Shown: positions 51,702-60,088, numbered from the stretch's first letter. The stretch is 64,000 bases of DNA from Acidobacteriota bacterium (GCA_003225055.1 QIAU01000127.1:1-64000), one strand, 5' to 3'. A program made the numbers and translations. The notes: a model not told the origin generated them from the sequence alone.

Positions 51702-51800
51702 CAGTTCTCGGTTTCTGAGCAGTGTAACTGAGAACTGGGAAGGAACAACTGAGAAACTGGAAAAAGTTCTGGTTTCCCGGTTCTCGGGTTTGAACTGAGC
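51702..51800. repeat. Intergenic palindromic word repeats
   Basis: The words GTTCTC and GAGAAC recur in both orientations. CAGTTCTC (51702-51709) pairs exactly with GAGAACTG (51730-51737), and further CTGAGAAACTG and GGTTCTCGGG copies follow to about 51790. The block can fold in several ways and separates the small cysteine-pair gene from the NamZ-fusion gene. Confidence 0.6.
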
Positions 51801-51817
51801 ACCGGGGACTGAATTGT

Positions 51818-54214
51818 CTACTTATAAATCAGATATTTCTCCCGGATCTTCATAAATTGCTGGAGCCGTTCCTGCCAGTCCTGCGCGATGCGGCGCGGGT
51901 CTTCGTCTCTGGCAATCGCATCGAAGACCGCCTGGTTGGCGAGGATCTCGATCATTCTCGCCATCTGCCACGGCTGCGGATAGAGCTTGTGCAGCGCCGA
52001 TGCCAGTTCCACGCCTAGTTCCGGCGCGTCCAGGACATTGCGGTTGAGAAGGACAATGTTCACCCCTTGGCATTTCTCGCCGGCAAAATTGCTCGACGAC
52101 GGCGTGAAGCTGATGGGGACAAAACGCACCCCGGCGATCTCCCGGGCATTAAGGTAGGTTGCCAGTTCCTTGCCTTTGATCCAGGGAGCGCCGAGCAGCT
52201 CGAAGGGCGTATCGGTTCCCCGCCCGACCGAAAGGTTCGTGCCCTCAACCAGAGCTACGCCAGGATACAGTGCTGCTTCGGTCGCGCTGCGCAGGTTGGG
52301 CGAAGGATTGATCCACACCAGGCCGGTGGAGTCGTACCAGTCGCCGCGCAGCCAGCCCTCCATAGTCTGAACCTGGAGCTGGGCATGGATGTCGCGCTCG
52401 GCGTTGAACAGGGTGGCCAGTTCGCCGAGCGTCATGCCGTGGCGCACCGGGACAGGATGGTAGTTGACGAAATTCTCGCGCCCAATATCTGATACCGGGC
52501 CCTGCACGAACGAACCCGTTACCGGATTGGGGCGATCCAGCACGATGACTTCGATCCCGGCCTTGGCCGCGGCTTCCAGAAAGTAGCCGACGGTCGTTTC
52601 GTAAGTGTAGCAGCGCGCCCCCGCATCCTGAATGTCAATGACCACGGCATCGAGCGTCTTCAAGATGTCGACGGAAGGGCGCCGCGCCGCATCGGTTGCG
52701 CCGTAGACGCTCAAAACCGGCACTCCCGTGGCCGCATCTTTGGAGTTGCCGACGTCGGTCGTGTCCAGAGCGCCCGTGACACCGTGCTCTGGGCTAAAGA
52801 TGGCTTCAAGCGAAACGCCCGGGGCTTGAGCGAGAACGTCGATGGTGCGGCGTCCTTGTGAATCGATGCCGGTTTGATTGGTCACGATGCCAATTTTCCT
52901 CTTTCCAGCCGGCGCGCGCAGAAGATCGAAATTGTGATCTTCGAGAACATCGATTCCGGTCTTGACCGAACCATTGCGGGCAGCGAGGCGGCGTCCACCG
53001 GCCATCGCTTCGTTGTAGCCGGTGATGCTCTCCCAGCGGAGCTTCTCTTTTTCGCTCGCCGTAAGTGGCAGGGCGGCAGCGATCGCCGTAGCCAGCTTGG
53101 TTCGCAACGCCACCGCCGTTCCCCGTCCGTGTGGGTGGACGGAGTTGGTCAGCAGGATGATGTAAGTCTTCGTGACCGGATCGATCCACAGAGACGTCCC
53201 GGTGAATCCAGTGTGACCGAAAGAGCCAACCGGCAAGAGGTCGCCGCGATTGGTGGAGAAAGGCGAATCGATGTCCCAGCCAAAGCCCCGCAGGGAAGTT
53301 GCGTTGGGTGGTTGCTGGGGAGTCGACATCTTCTCGACGGCGAGTGGGGAGAGCACTTTGCTGCCGCTGAGCAATGCCTGGGCGAACTTGGCCAGATCAT
53401 CCGCCGTCGAAAACAGGCCGGCGTGGCCGGCCACTCCGCCCATACGACGCGCACTCGGGTCGTGGACTACCGCGCGCAGCATCACGCCATCGTCGTCGTA
53501 TTGCGTGGGCGCGGTCTTGGAGCGCCATGAGGGAGGCGGCAGGTAGCGCGTGTGCGTCATCTTCAGCGGGGCGAAGATTTTGCTCTGGGTGTAGTTGTCG
53601 AGAGTCATCTTCGAGACTTCCTCGACCAGCGCACCCAGGGTGATGAAGTTAATATCGCTGTAGACAAATTGCGCGCCCGGCGGATCTTGCGGCTTCTCGG
53701 CCAAGGCCATGGCATAGGCGGTGGCCTTGCCTTGCCAGGCCGTCTTTAAGTCAAGGTCGGGCTCCAGACCCGAATAATGGGTCAACAATTCCCGCACCGT
53801 GATGTCTTCCTTGCCGTTCTGAGCGAATTCGGGCAGGTATTTCGCCACCGGATCGTTGGGCCGCACCTCACCCCGCTCGACCAGTTGCATCACGGCGGTG
53901 GTCGTGGCAACTACTTTGGTCAGTGAGGCCAGGTCAAAAATCGTGTCCACGGTCATGCGCTCGCGGCGCGGCTCGAGCGCCCGGTAACCGAATGCTTTGC
54001 GATAGACAACCCGACCCCGGTGCCCGACCAGCACGACGGCGCCCGGAATCTGGCCGCTGTCGATGGCCTGCTTGATGATGGTGTCAATGACGGCGAGGCG
54101 AGCATAGGAGCCCGCCTTGGCCGCTTTCGCAGCGGAAGTGGGTACGACCAACAGCGCCAGAACGAAGAGAGCTCGAATCGGGCGGGTGCAAAGACGATGG
54201 AGGACAGAATTCAC
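51818..54214 (-). CDS. Serine hydrolase fused to NamZ-type exo-N-acetylmuramidase
   Basis: A 798-residue exported protein with two catalytic units. After a signal peptide (IRALFVLALLVVPTSAAKA) residues about 40-395 are a class C beta-lactamase-like hydrolase (nucleophile in FDLASLTKVVATT, second motif VYSDINF, HTGFTGTSLWIDP). Residues about 410-798 are DUF1343/NamZ: IGIVTNQTGIDSQGRR, AIFSPEHGVTGALDT, VVIDIQDAGARCYTYETTVG and VIVLDRPNPVTG. Characterised NamZ releases MurNAc from peptidoglycan chain ends, so the pair could trim peptide and sugar together. It starts at GTG 54214, 77 bp before the left end of the IS. Confidence 0.92.
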   Translation of the reverse strand: MNSVLHRLCTRPIRALFVLALLVVPTSAAKAAKAGSYARLAVIDTIIKQAIDSGQIPGAVVLVGHRGRVVYRKAFGYRALEPRRERMTVDTIFDLASLTKVVATTTAVMQLVERGEVRPNDPVAKYLPEFAQNGKEDITVRELLTHYSGLEPDLDLKTAWQGKATAYAMALAEKPQDPPGAQFVYSDINFITLGALVEEVSKMTLDNYTQSKIFAPLKMTHTRYLPPPSWRSKTAPTQYDDDGVMLRAVVHDPSARRMGGVAGHAGLFSTADDLAKFAQALLSGSKVLSPLAVEKMSTPQQPPNATSLRGFGWDIDSPFSTNRGDLLPVGSFGHTGFTGTSLWIDPVTKTYIILLTNSVHPHGRGTAVALRTKLATAIAAALPLTASEKEKLRWESITGYNEAMAGGRRLAARNGSVKTGIDVLEDHNFDLLRAPAGKRKIGIVTNQTGIDSQGRRTIDVLAQAPGVSLEAIFSPEHGVTGALDTTDVGNSKDAATGVPVLSVYGATDAARRPSVDILKTLDAVVIDIQDAGARCYTYETTVGYFLEAAAKAGIEVIVLDRPNPVTGSFVQGPVSDIGRENFVNYHPVPVRHGMTLGELATLFNAERDIHAQLQVQTMEGWLRGDWYDSTGLVWINPSPNLRSATEAALYPGVALVEGTNLSVGRGTDTPFELLGAPWIKGKELATYLNAREIAGVRFVPISFTPSSSNFAGEKCQGVNIVLLNRNVLDAPELGVELASALHKLYPQPWQMARMIEILANQAVFDAIARDEDPRRIAQDWQERLQQFMKIREKYLIYK

Positions 54215-54287
54215 GTTCGTATTAGGTGACTGGAAGATGTTCTGACTTTACACAAGCAGAGCAGGATTTCTCAAGAAACTGAAGTGC

Positions 54288-54290
54288 TAA
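54288..54290. repeat. Left target-site copy (TAA)
   Basis: TAA abuts the left IS end and recurs at 56182-56184 just outside the right end, the expected 3-bp duplication. A 4-bp CTAA reading is possible if the right end is set one base shorter. Confidence 0.6.
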
Positions 54291-54315
54291 GGCCTCGCGC
54301 AACAATAACTCCGCA
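54291..54315 (+). repeat. IS left inverted repeat
   Basis: Begins GGCCTCGCGCAACAATAAC and matches the right end in inverse orientation at 18 of 25 positions. Confidence 0.75.
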
Positions 54316-54405
54316 TTCTGTGGTTAAACTATCCCAATACCCTAAATAGGATGCTGGCTCAAATAGGCGTTGGACGCCAGATTTACAGAAAAGAACAATT
54401 TAGCC

Positions 54406-54455
54406 GTGGTATAGTTCATCCTGTATACTGGTCCTTATAGGAGGAACTATACCAC
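54406..54455 (+). promoter_or_regulatory. Stem-loop covering the transposase start
   Basis: GTGGTATAGTTC (54406-54417) is perfectly complementary to GAACTATACCAC (54444-54455), which ends on the base before the ATG. The 26-nt loop holds most of the ribosome site (GGAGG, 54440-54444) and a -10-like TATACT (54424-54429). A transcript entering from outside would fold this stem and mask the start; one starting near 54436 would lack the 5' arm. Confidence 0.7.
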
Positions 54456-55208
54456 ATGGTTTTCACCTCAGAAAGCCTTCGCTCCTTCTTGCGACGCAAA
54501 CAAATCGCCACCTTGGAAGAATTAAAACAAGCGTTGGGCACGACCTCCACCATGACCGTGTTCCGCAAACTGAAGACCTTGAACTATCGCACCAGTTACT
54601 CCCACCGCGGCAAGTACTACACCCTGGCGGAGATCCCTCAGTTCGATGAACAAGGACTTTGGTCCTCTCGGGGGGTCTGGTTTTCTCGCGACGGGACTTT
54701 GTTGGCCACCGCACAACGCTTCGTGCAACAATCCCCCGCAGGATTTACGGCCAGCGAGTTGCAGGCCCTCTTGAGTGTGGAAGTCAAACAGACCTTGCTC
54801 CAGCTTTATCAGCACCATCGGGTGGACCGACGCGTGGTAGCAGATGTGTACGTCTACTTCTCTCCTGAGGCGGAGCGGAAACGGGAACAACGCTTGCGGC
54901 GGGAAGCTCGGCCAGCAGCCCAGGAGATTGAGGAACCGGCGGTGGAGGCCAAGCTGTCGCCGGAACTGAAAGCGGCGATCATTCTGTTTTACAGTTTGCT
55001 GGATGAGCGGCAGCGGCGTCTCTATGCAGGGTTGGAGGCCCACAAAGTAGGCTACGGCGGCGACCGGAAGATCGCAGAGTTTCTGGGATTGGACGTGCAC
55101 ACGGTGGCCCGTGGACGGCGGGAGTTGCTGGGAGGGGAGGTGCAACGGCAACGCGTGCGCCAAGCCGGGGGTGGGCGCAAAGCAGTAGAAAAAAAAAGCC
55201 CGCAGTGA
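54456..55208 (+). CDS. IS transposase, upstream frame (winged helix plus N-domain)
   Basis: 250 residues in the 0 frame. Residues 1 to about 150 form a winged-helix DNA-binding region (LRSFLRRKQIATLEELKQAL, MTVFRKLKTLNYRTSYSHRG KYYTL) that usually appears as a separate protein near transposases. From about 165 the ISAzo13 N-domain begins (LSPELKAAIILFYSLLDERQ RRLYAGLEA; FLGLDVHTVARGRRELLG). The frame ends just after nine A residues (55189-55197). Alone it could bind IS ends without catalysis, as IS inhibitors do. Confidence 0.8.
   Translation: MVFTSESLRSFLRRKQIATLEELKQALGTTSTMTVFRKLKTLNYRTSYSHRGKYYTLAEIPQFDEQGLWSSRGVWFSRDGTLLATAQRFVQQSPAGFTASELQALLSVEVKQTLLQLYQHHRVDRRVVADVYVYFSPEAERKREQRLRREARPAAQEIEEPAVEAKLSPELKAAIILFYSLLDERQRRLYAGLEAHKVGYGGDRKIAEFLGLDVHTVARGRRELLGGEVQRQRVRQAGGGRKAVEKKSPQ
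55189..55197 (+). promoter_or_regulatory. Minus-1 frameshift slippery site (A9)
   Basis: The 0 frame reads GAA AAA AAA AGC; slipping back one base gives AAA AAA AAG and enters the downstream frame (KKKPAVIKAIAHLL), which continues the transposase homology without a gap. The 0-frame stop (TGA, 55206-55208) follows 9 nt after the A run. Confidence 0.75.
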
Positions 55209-56161
55209 TCAAGGCCATTGCCCATCTGCTGCGCCACGAAACCGGCGGGGATCCCATGCGGGATCTGAAATGGTCCCGCCGCGCCATCCGAAAAATCGCG
55301 CGCCAACTGCATCGCCTGAAGATTCGGGTCAGCGCAAGTACCGTACGTCGCTTATTGAAACACATGGGATTCAGCTTGCGGGTGAATCACAAGCGGCTGG
55401 AATCGGGAAACAACAATCCGCCGCCGCGACGGGTACGCCACCGCCAATTTACCTATATCGATCGCCAGCGCAAGCGATTCACGGCGCGGGCCAACCCCAT
55501 TATCAGCGTCGATGCCAAGAAGAAGGAGTGGATCGGCAAGTTCAAGAACCCTGGGACCAGCTGGGAACAGCAACCCCAACTGGTCAACGATCACGACTTC
55601 CCCAGCGATGCCGTGGGCCGGGCGGTTCCCTATGGGGTTTACGATGCGAGGAAGAATCACGGTTTTGTAGTGGTGGGCACCAGCCGCGAAACCCCGGCGT
55701 TTGCGGTCGATGCCATTACCCTCTGGTGGAAGAGTTGTGGACACAAACGGTACCCCAAGGCCAAGGAACTGTTAATCCTGGCCGACGCGGGCGGTGGCAA
55801 CAGCGCTCGGGCCCGCGGCTGGAAATACCATTTACAACATCAACTGGTGAACCCCTACCGATTGCAGGTCACCGTCTGTCACTATCCTCCGGGAGCTTCG
55901 AAATGGAATCCCATCGAACATCGCCTGTTTTCGCAGATCAGCAACAATTGGGCGGGTCGCCCTCTCGAGAGCTACGAGACCGCACTCAAGTACATTCGCA
56001 CCACCAGCACCGCAACTGGACTCGCAGTGTGTGCTCGTATGCTGCCCAAGAAATATGAAAAAGGCGAATCGTTCTCCGCTCAGCAAATGCAGCAACTAAT
56101 GCTTTCCAAGCACACCACACTACCGGCGTGGAACTACACCTTGACTCCAGCAACTATGTGA
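55205..56161 (+). CDS. IS transposase, downstream frame (DDE catalytic domain)
   Basis: 318 residues in the -1 frame. It holds the Rhodopirellula/ISAzo13-type DDE domain: ISVDAKKKEWIGKFKNPGTS (first Asp), ELLILADAGGGNSARARGWK (second Asp) and CHYPPGASKWNPIEHRLFSQ (Glu). With the upstream frame joined at the A9 site the full transposase would be about 568 residues. A GTG at 55205 overlapping the upstream stop could also allow separate translation. Confidence 0.88.
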   Translation: MIKAIAHLLRHETGGDPMRDLKWSRRAIRKIARQLHRLKIRVSASTVRRLLKHMGFSLRVNHKRLESGNNNPPPRRVRHRQFTYIDRQRKRFTARANPIISVDAKKKEWIGKFKNPGTSWEQQPQLVNDHDFPSDAVGRAVPYGVYDARKNHGFVVVGTSRETPAFAVDAITLWWKSCGHKRYPKAKELLILADAGGGNSARARGWKYHLQHQLVNPYRLQVTVCHYPPGASKWNPIEHRLFSQISNNWAGRPLESYETALKYIRTTSTATGLAVCARMLPKKYEKGESFSAQQMQQLMLSKHTTLPAWNYTLTPATM

Positions 56162-56181
56162 AACTATTTTTGCGCAAGCCC
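56157..56181 (-). repeat. IS right inverted repeat
   Basis: Read inward it begins GGGCTTGCGCAAAAATAGT. It also encodes the last codons of the truncated membrane gene on the minus strand. Confidence 0.75.
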
Positions 56182-56547
56182 TAAGGGTGCCGTTTGTGCC
56201 CCAGATAGGTACAGGCCGGCCCCGATCAGCACACCCGCAGGCAAAGCCAGCACGCGGAACCAACAAGCCTGGGGTATCGATATAAAGAAAATTGCCATGG
56301 TCCCCGTCGTGAATACCAGGCCCATGGCTCTTTTAACCGGAATCTTGGCTATCTGGATCTCGGACATTTTTTCGTCGGGTTGCCGAGCAGGTGACGGCTT
56401 CGACGAGGGAAGAATTACAGCTACTACCACGCCGATCACGAGAGCGGGAAAAATGAACCAGGCCAGCACAGGCTCAGCGATGAACACGACGACCATCACC
56501 GCCAAGGTGACTGCGATACCGACTGGCCTCTCGACGAGTGCAGGCAC
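56164..56547 (-). CDS. Membrane protein truncated by the IS
   Basis: A 127-residue frame with four hydrophobic helices (VGIAVTLAVMVVVFIAEPVL AWFIFPALVIG; MGLVFTTGTMAIFFISIP; VLALPAGVLIGAGLYL). The last five residues (GLAQK) and the stop come from the IS right end. Removing the IS and one TAA copy, the frame runs on through 21 further codons from the left flank and stops at 54222-54224, 7 nt before the NamZ-fusion start. It was therefore probably the first gene of that operon. Function unknown. Confidence 0.6.
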   Translation of the reverse strand: MPALVERPVGIAVTLAVMVVVFIAEPVLAWFIFPALVIGVVVAVILPSSKPSPARQPDEKMSEIQIAKIPVKRAMGLVFTTGTMAIFFISIPQACWFRVLALPAGVLIGAGLYLSGAQTAPLGLAQK

Positions 56548-56674
56548 GACGAGATTCTAGTACACCGGGAACACCGGGATGCGCATCTTTACCCTCCCCT
56601 CCGGACTCTGCTAATGTTGGTCCTAGCCTTTAGCCGAGGTCCTTTGCCTTCTGAACAGCGTCCCAAAAACTTCC

Positions 56675-57769
56675 GTGCCGTTTCCGATTCCCGCCTTTGA
56701 GAAGCAGGACGCGGTTTTCCCGCGAGCTTTCGGCATCCTGCATGACGCCATAGCCGCACACGCGTTTCCCGGAGCGTCGGTGGCAGTCACCTTTAAAGGC
56801 AGGCTGGTCGCTCTGAAGGCGGTCGGGCGGTTTACCTATGACCCGCGCTCTCCAGAAATTACCGTTGACACCAGGTTCGATCTGGCATCGCTTTCCAAGG
56901 CGATTGCCACTACCAGCATGGCCATGGTTCTCTACCAGGGTGGCTTTCTTGACCTGGACATGCCGGTTGTGGCGGCCGTGCCCGAGTTCGGTACTGGCGA
57001 TGCGCGGCGGCGGGAAGTAACTGTCCGTATGTTGCTGGCCCACTCCTCGGGACTGCCCGCGTACGAGAAATTGTTCTTGCAAGCACGCACCCCAGACCAG
57101 CTTCTGAGCCGAGCGTTCTTGGTTCCGCTGGCCGCCGATCCCGGAACCGTCGCGGTATACAGCGACATTGGCTTCATCGTTCTTGGAGTGGTGCTGGCGC
57201 GGCTTGCCGATGAACGGCTGGATGAGTTTTGTTACCGACACCTGCCCGTGCTTGGCATGCCTGACACCCTCTTCAACCCTCCGGCGCGTTGCCGTGCTTC
57301 CATTCCTCCCACCGCCGACGATCGAACTTTTCGGAAGCGCATTATCCAGGGCGAAGTTCAGGACGAAAACGCCAGTGTTCTGGGAGGAGTAGCGGGACAT
57401 GCCGGGCTGTTTGGACCAGCGCGCGACCTCGCCCATTTTGCCCACACCATGCTTTTGGGGGGGCAGCCCCTGATTCTCCCCGAGACATTGTCCCTATTCA
57501 CTCGCCGTGAATCCACTCCCGACGGCACGTCTCGGGCGCTCGGTTGGGATACTGCTTCGCAACCATCCCAGTCGGGCAAGTATTTTTCACCGCGCTCTTT
57601 CGGGCATCTTGGGTACACCGGAACATCGCTGTGGATCGATCCCGAGCGGCAGTTTTCACTGACTCTGTTGACCAACCGCACCTGGCCGGACTCGAAGAAC
57701 CAAGCTATTAAGCAGGTGCGACCAAAATTTCATGATGCAATAGTGGAAGCGTTGCAGCATGAAAAGTAA
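56675..57769 (+). CDS. Beta-lactamase-like serine hydrolase
   Basis: A 364-residue class C/penicillin-binding-like hydrolase starting at a GTG. It has the SxxK nucleophile in TRFDLASLSKAIATTSMAMV, the second motif in VAVYSDIGFIVLG and the third region FGHLGYTGTSLWIDPERQFS. No signal peptide is visible, unlike the related N-terminal domain of the NamZ fusion (51818), suggesting cytoplasmic action or a missed start. It overlaps murQ by 11 bp, so it is probably an amidase/esterase working on recycled muropeptides (inference). Confidence 0.88.
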   Translation: MPFPIPAFEKQDAVFPRAFGILHDAIAAHAFPGASVAVTFKGRLVALKAVGRFTYDPRSPEITVDTRFDLASLSKAIATTSMAMVLYQGGFLDLDMPVVAAVPEFGTGDARRREVTVRMLLAHSSGLPAYEKLFLQARTPDQLLSRAFLVPLAADPGTVAVYSDIGFIVLGVVLARLADERLDEFCYRHLPVLGMPDTLFNPPARCRASIPPTADDRTFRKRIIQGEVQDENASVLGGVAGHAGLFGPARDLAHFAHTMLLGGQPLILPETLSLFTRRESTPDGTSRALGWDTASQPSQSGKYFSPRSFGHLGYTGTSLWIDPERQFSLTLLTNRTWPDSKNQAIKQVRPKFHDAIVEALQHEK

Positions 57770-58673
57770 CCTCATCCTTCGCAAACTAAGAACCGAACAG
57801 CCCAATCCCCTCTCGGCGGGGTTGGACTACAAGTCGTCGCTCGAAATTGCTCGCATCATGAATGCCGAAGATGCCAAGGTGGCAGCGGCGGTGAAGCGGG
57901 CTCTGCCGCAGATTGCGCGCGCGATCGACTGGATTGAAGATGCGCTCCACAGCGGCGGGCGACTGATCTATGTCGGCGCCGGGACCAGCGGGAGGATCGC
58001 AGCCCTTGACGCCGCCGAGTCCCCGCCTACCTTCGATACCGACCCGAGAACTGTTCAATTCGTGATCGCGGGCGGTACCAAGGCGCTGGCGGCAGCCACC
58101 GAGGTCAGCGAGGACTCGCCGGACTTGGGCCGTCAGCAGATCGCCAAGCGCAAGCCTGGCAAGAACGATGTGGTGGTCGGAATCGCCGCCAGTGGACGTA
58201 CTCCGTTCACGGTCGCGGCGATCCAGGAGGCTCGCCGCAAGGGCGCCAAGACGATTGCTGTCACCTGCAACCGGAATTCCCCGCTCGAAAAGGCCGCCCA
58301 CCTTGCGATCGTGACGCAGGTCGGGCCAGAGGTGCTGGCCGGCTCCTCCCGATTGAAGGCGGGTACGGCGCAGAAATTAGTGTTGAACATGCTTTCAACT
58401 GGGGCCATGACTCGACTGGGCTATGTCTACGGCAACCTGATGGTGAACCTGCGTCTGAAGAACGAAAAGTTGAGGGAGCGTGGCATCAGCATCGTGGAAC
58501 AGGCGGCCAGAGTGTCCCGCGAGGCGGCGCGCAAGGCACTACAGGCGGGGGGCAGCGTGGCTATCACCCTGGTGATGTTAAAGGCGGGCGTGAGCCGCGA
58601 TGTGGCGGCGCGGGCTTTGAGACTTTCTCGCGGGAATGTCCGAGAGGCCATCACCAGCGTTAAACGGGACTGA
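57759..58673 (+). CDS. murQ: N-acetylmuramic acid 6-phosphate etherase
   Basis: A 304-residue enzyme cleaving the D-lactyl ether of MurNAc-6P to GlcNAc-6P, the key step of cell-wall MurNAc recycling. The SIS fold has LIYVGAGTSGRIAALDAAES (sugar-phosphate loop and catalytic Glu region PPTF), GIAASGRTPFTVAAIQEARR, and ITLVMLKAGVSRDVAARALR in the C-terminal helical part. The length is normal. It overlaps the serine hydrolase by 11 bp and precedes murA by 110 bp. Confidence 0.95.
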   Translation: MKSNLILRKLRTEQPNPLSAGLDYKSSLEIARIMNAEDAKVAAAVKRALPQIARAIDWIEDALHSGGRLIYVGAGTSGRIAALDAAESPPTFDTDPRTVQFVIAGGTKALAAATEVSEDSPDLGRQQIAKRKPGKNDVVVGIAASGRTPFTVAAIQEARRKGAKTIAVTCNRNSPLEKAAHLAIVTQVGPEVLAGSSRLKAGTAQKLVLNMLSTGAMTRLGYVYGNLMVNLRLKNEKLRERGISIVEQAARVSREAARKALQAGGSVAITLVMLKAGVSRDVAARALRLSRGNVREAITSVKRD

Positions 58674-58783
58674 CACTAAAGTGCGTTTTCCGGCATCCCC
58701 TTTCCTGCTATCCACAGGACAACTGGCTACAATAGGAAACAAAGCCGGATTGAAACCACCGTCGGGCTTGCCCAAGGAATTCG

Positions 58784-60088
58784 ATGGATAAGTTTGTTAT
58801 TCGGGGCGGCAATCCCCTGCTGGGCACGGTTCGCGTCAGCGGGGCCAAGAACGCGGCCCTGCCTGCGATGGCCGCCGCCCTGCTCACGGAAGAGCCCGTC
58901 ATCCTGGAGAATGTGCCCCAGGTACGCGACATCGAGACCACGCGCAAGCTGCTGTCCAGCATGGGCGCCGAAGTTGAGCTGGGGTATGGGCGGGCGCAGC
59001 ACCGCACCACGATTTGCTGTCGCAATCTGGCTAGGCCAGAAGCTTCCTACGAACTGGTTAAGACCATGCGAGCTTCCACCCTGGTTCTGGGTTCGCTGGT
59101 AGCTCGTTGTGGGCGGGCTCGGGTTTCCCTTCCCGGGGGATGCGCCATTGGAGCTCGGCCTATCGACCTCCACATCAAAGGACTTGAACGCCTGGGCGCT
59201 CACATCACGCAGGAGCACGGCTACGTGGAAGCAAACGCAAGCCGGCTGCGCGGCGCTGAAGTGGTTTTCGACAAGATCACGGTGACCGGCACCGAGGACG
59301 TGCTGATGGCTGCCACCCTCGCCGACGGAGAAACCATCATGCAGAATTGTGCCCGTGAGCCGGAAGTCGCCGATCTGGCTGACCTGCTCAACAAGATGGG
59401 CGCAAACATCGAGGGTGCGGGAACTTCCACCATCCGGGTGAAGGGAGTCAGCAAGCTGAATGGGGCGCGCCATCGCATTTGTCCTGATCGCATTGAGGCT
59501 GGAACCTTCATCCTTGCGGCTGCCCTTACAGGAGGAGACCTGAATGTTTCCGGCTGCGAGCCGCATCATCTCGATGCTCTGCTCCACAAACTCACAGAAG
59601 TCGGAGTGAAGACGGCGCACAACGGGGATTCTGTTCGCGTGCTCGGCAGTGGCGATCTGAAAGCTTCCGACGTGGTCACGGAAGAATACCCCGGCTTCCC
59701 CACCGACATGCAGGCGCAGTACATGGCGCTGGCTACTCAGGCGGAGGGAACGTCTATCATCACGGAAAACATCTTCGAGAACCGTTTCATGCATGCTCTG
59801 GAACTGGTGCGCATGGGAGCGAACATCAAGATGGAGGGCCGGCGGGCGATCGTGCGCGGGAAAACGCCGTTGAGCGCGGCCGCCGTACTGGCCTCGGATT
59901 TGCGGGCTTCCGCTTCGCTGGTTTTGGCTGCGCTGGTTGCCGATGGGGAAACCATCATTGATCGCGTTTACCACATTGACCGCGGCTATGAGCACATCGA
60001 AGAGAAATTACGCGGCGTGGGAGCGCAGATCCGGCGCATTGGCGAAATGCTGCCCAAGAAGGTGGCCGCGCCCCTGGTGAGGGCGTAG
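58784..60088 (+). CDS. murA: UDP-N-acetylglucosamine 1-carboxyvinyltransferase
   Basis: A 434-residue enzyme adding enolpyruvate from PEP to UDP-GlcNAc, the first committed step of peptidoglycan synthesis and the target of fosfomycin. It opens FVIRGGNPLLGTVRVSGAKN. The catalytic loop ARVSLPGGCAIGARPIDLHI keeps the Cys that fosfomycin alkylates, so it should be sensitive on this count. ITVTGTEDVLMAATLADGET and GFPTDMQAQYMALATQAEGT complete the family. TACAAT (58728-58733) may be its -10. Confidence 0.96.
   Translation: MDKFVIRGGNPLLGTVRVSGAKNAALPAMAAALLTEEPVILENVPQVRDIETTRKLLSSMGAEVELGYGRAQHRTTICCRNLARPEASYELVKTMRASTLVLGSLVARCGRARVSLPGGCAIGARPIDLHIKGLERLGAHITQEHGYVEANASRLRGAEVVFDKITVTGTEDVLMAATLADGETIMQNCAREPEVADLADLLNKMGANIEGAGTSTIRVKGVSKLNGARHRICPDRIEAGTFILAAALTGGDLNVSGCEPHHLDALLHKLTEVGVKTAHNGDSVRVLGSGDLKASDVVTEEYPGFPTDMQAQYMALATQAEGTSIITENIFENRFMHALELVRMGANIKMEGRRAIVRGKTPLSAAAVLASDLRASASLVLAALVADGETIIDRVYHIDRGYEHIEEKLRGVGAQIRRIGEMLPKKVAAPLVRA

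Larger units (their letters stand above)
54291..56181 (+). mobile_element. ISAzo13-like insertion sequence, 1891 bp
   Basis: Imperfect terminal inverted repeats (left GGCCTCGCGCAACAATAAC from 54291; right end read inward GGGCTTGCGCAAAAATAGT from 56181) agree at 18 of 25 positions. A TAA repeat flanks both ends. Inside are two overlapping transposase frames joined by a probable minus-1 frameshift, and a stem-loop at the start codon. Both frames are intact, so the element looks recent and possibly active. Confidence 0.85.

Noticed and set aside
51702-51800. Possible CRISPR array or attachment site
   Set aside because: Repeat words are short, irregularly spaced and in both orientations, without unique spacers.
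55352-55744. Antisense frames inside the IS
   Set aside because: They overlap the DDE domain and lack start signals; the IS coding capacity is explained by the two plus-strand frames.
58727-59995. 422-codon open frame antisense to murA
   Set aside because: It lies over a textbook murA with intact catalytic Cys; its composition (His/Arg/Gln-rich) is that of a GC-rich antisense shadow and it has no ribosome site.
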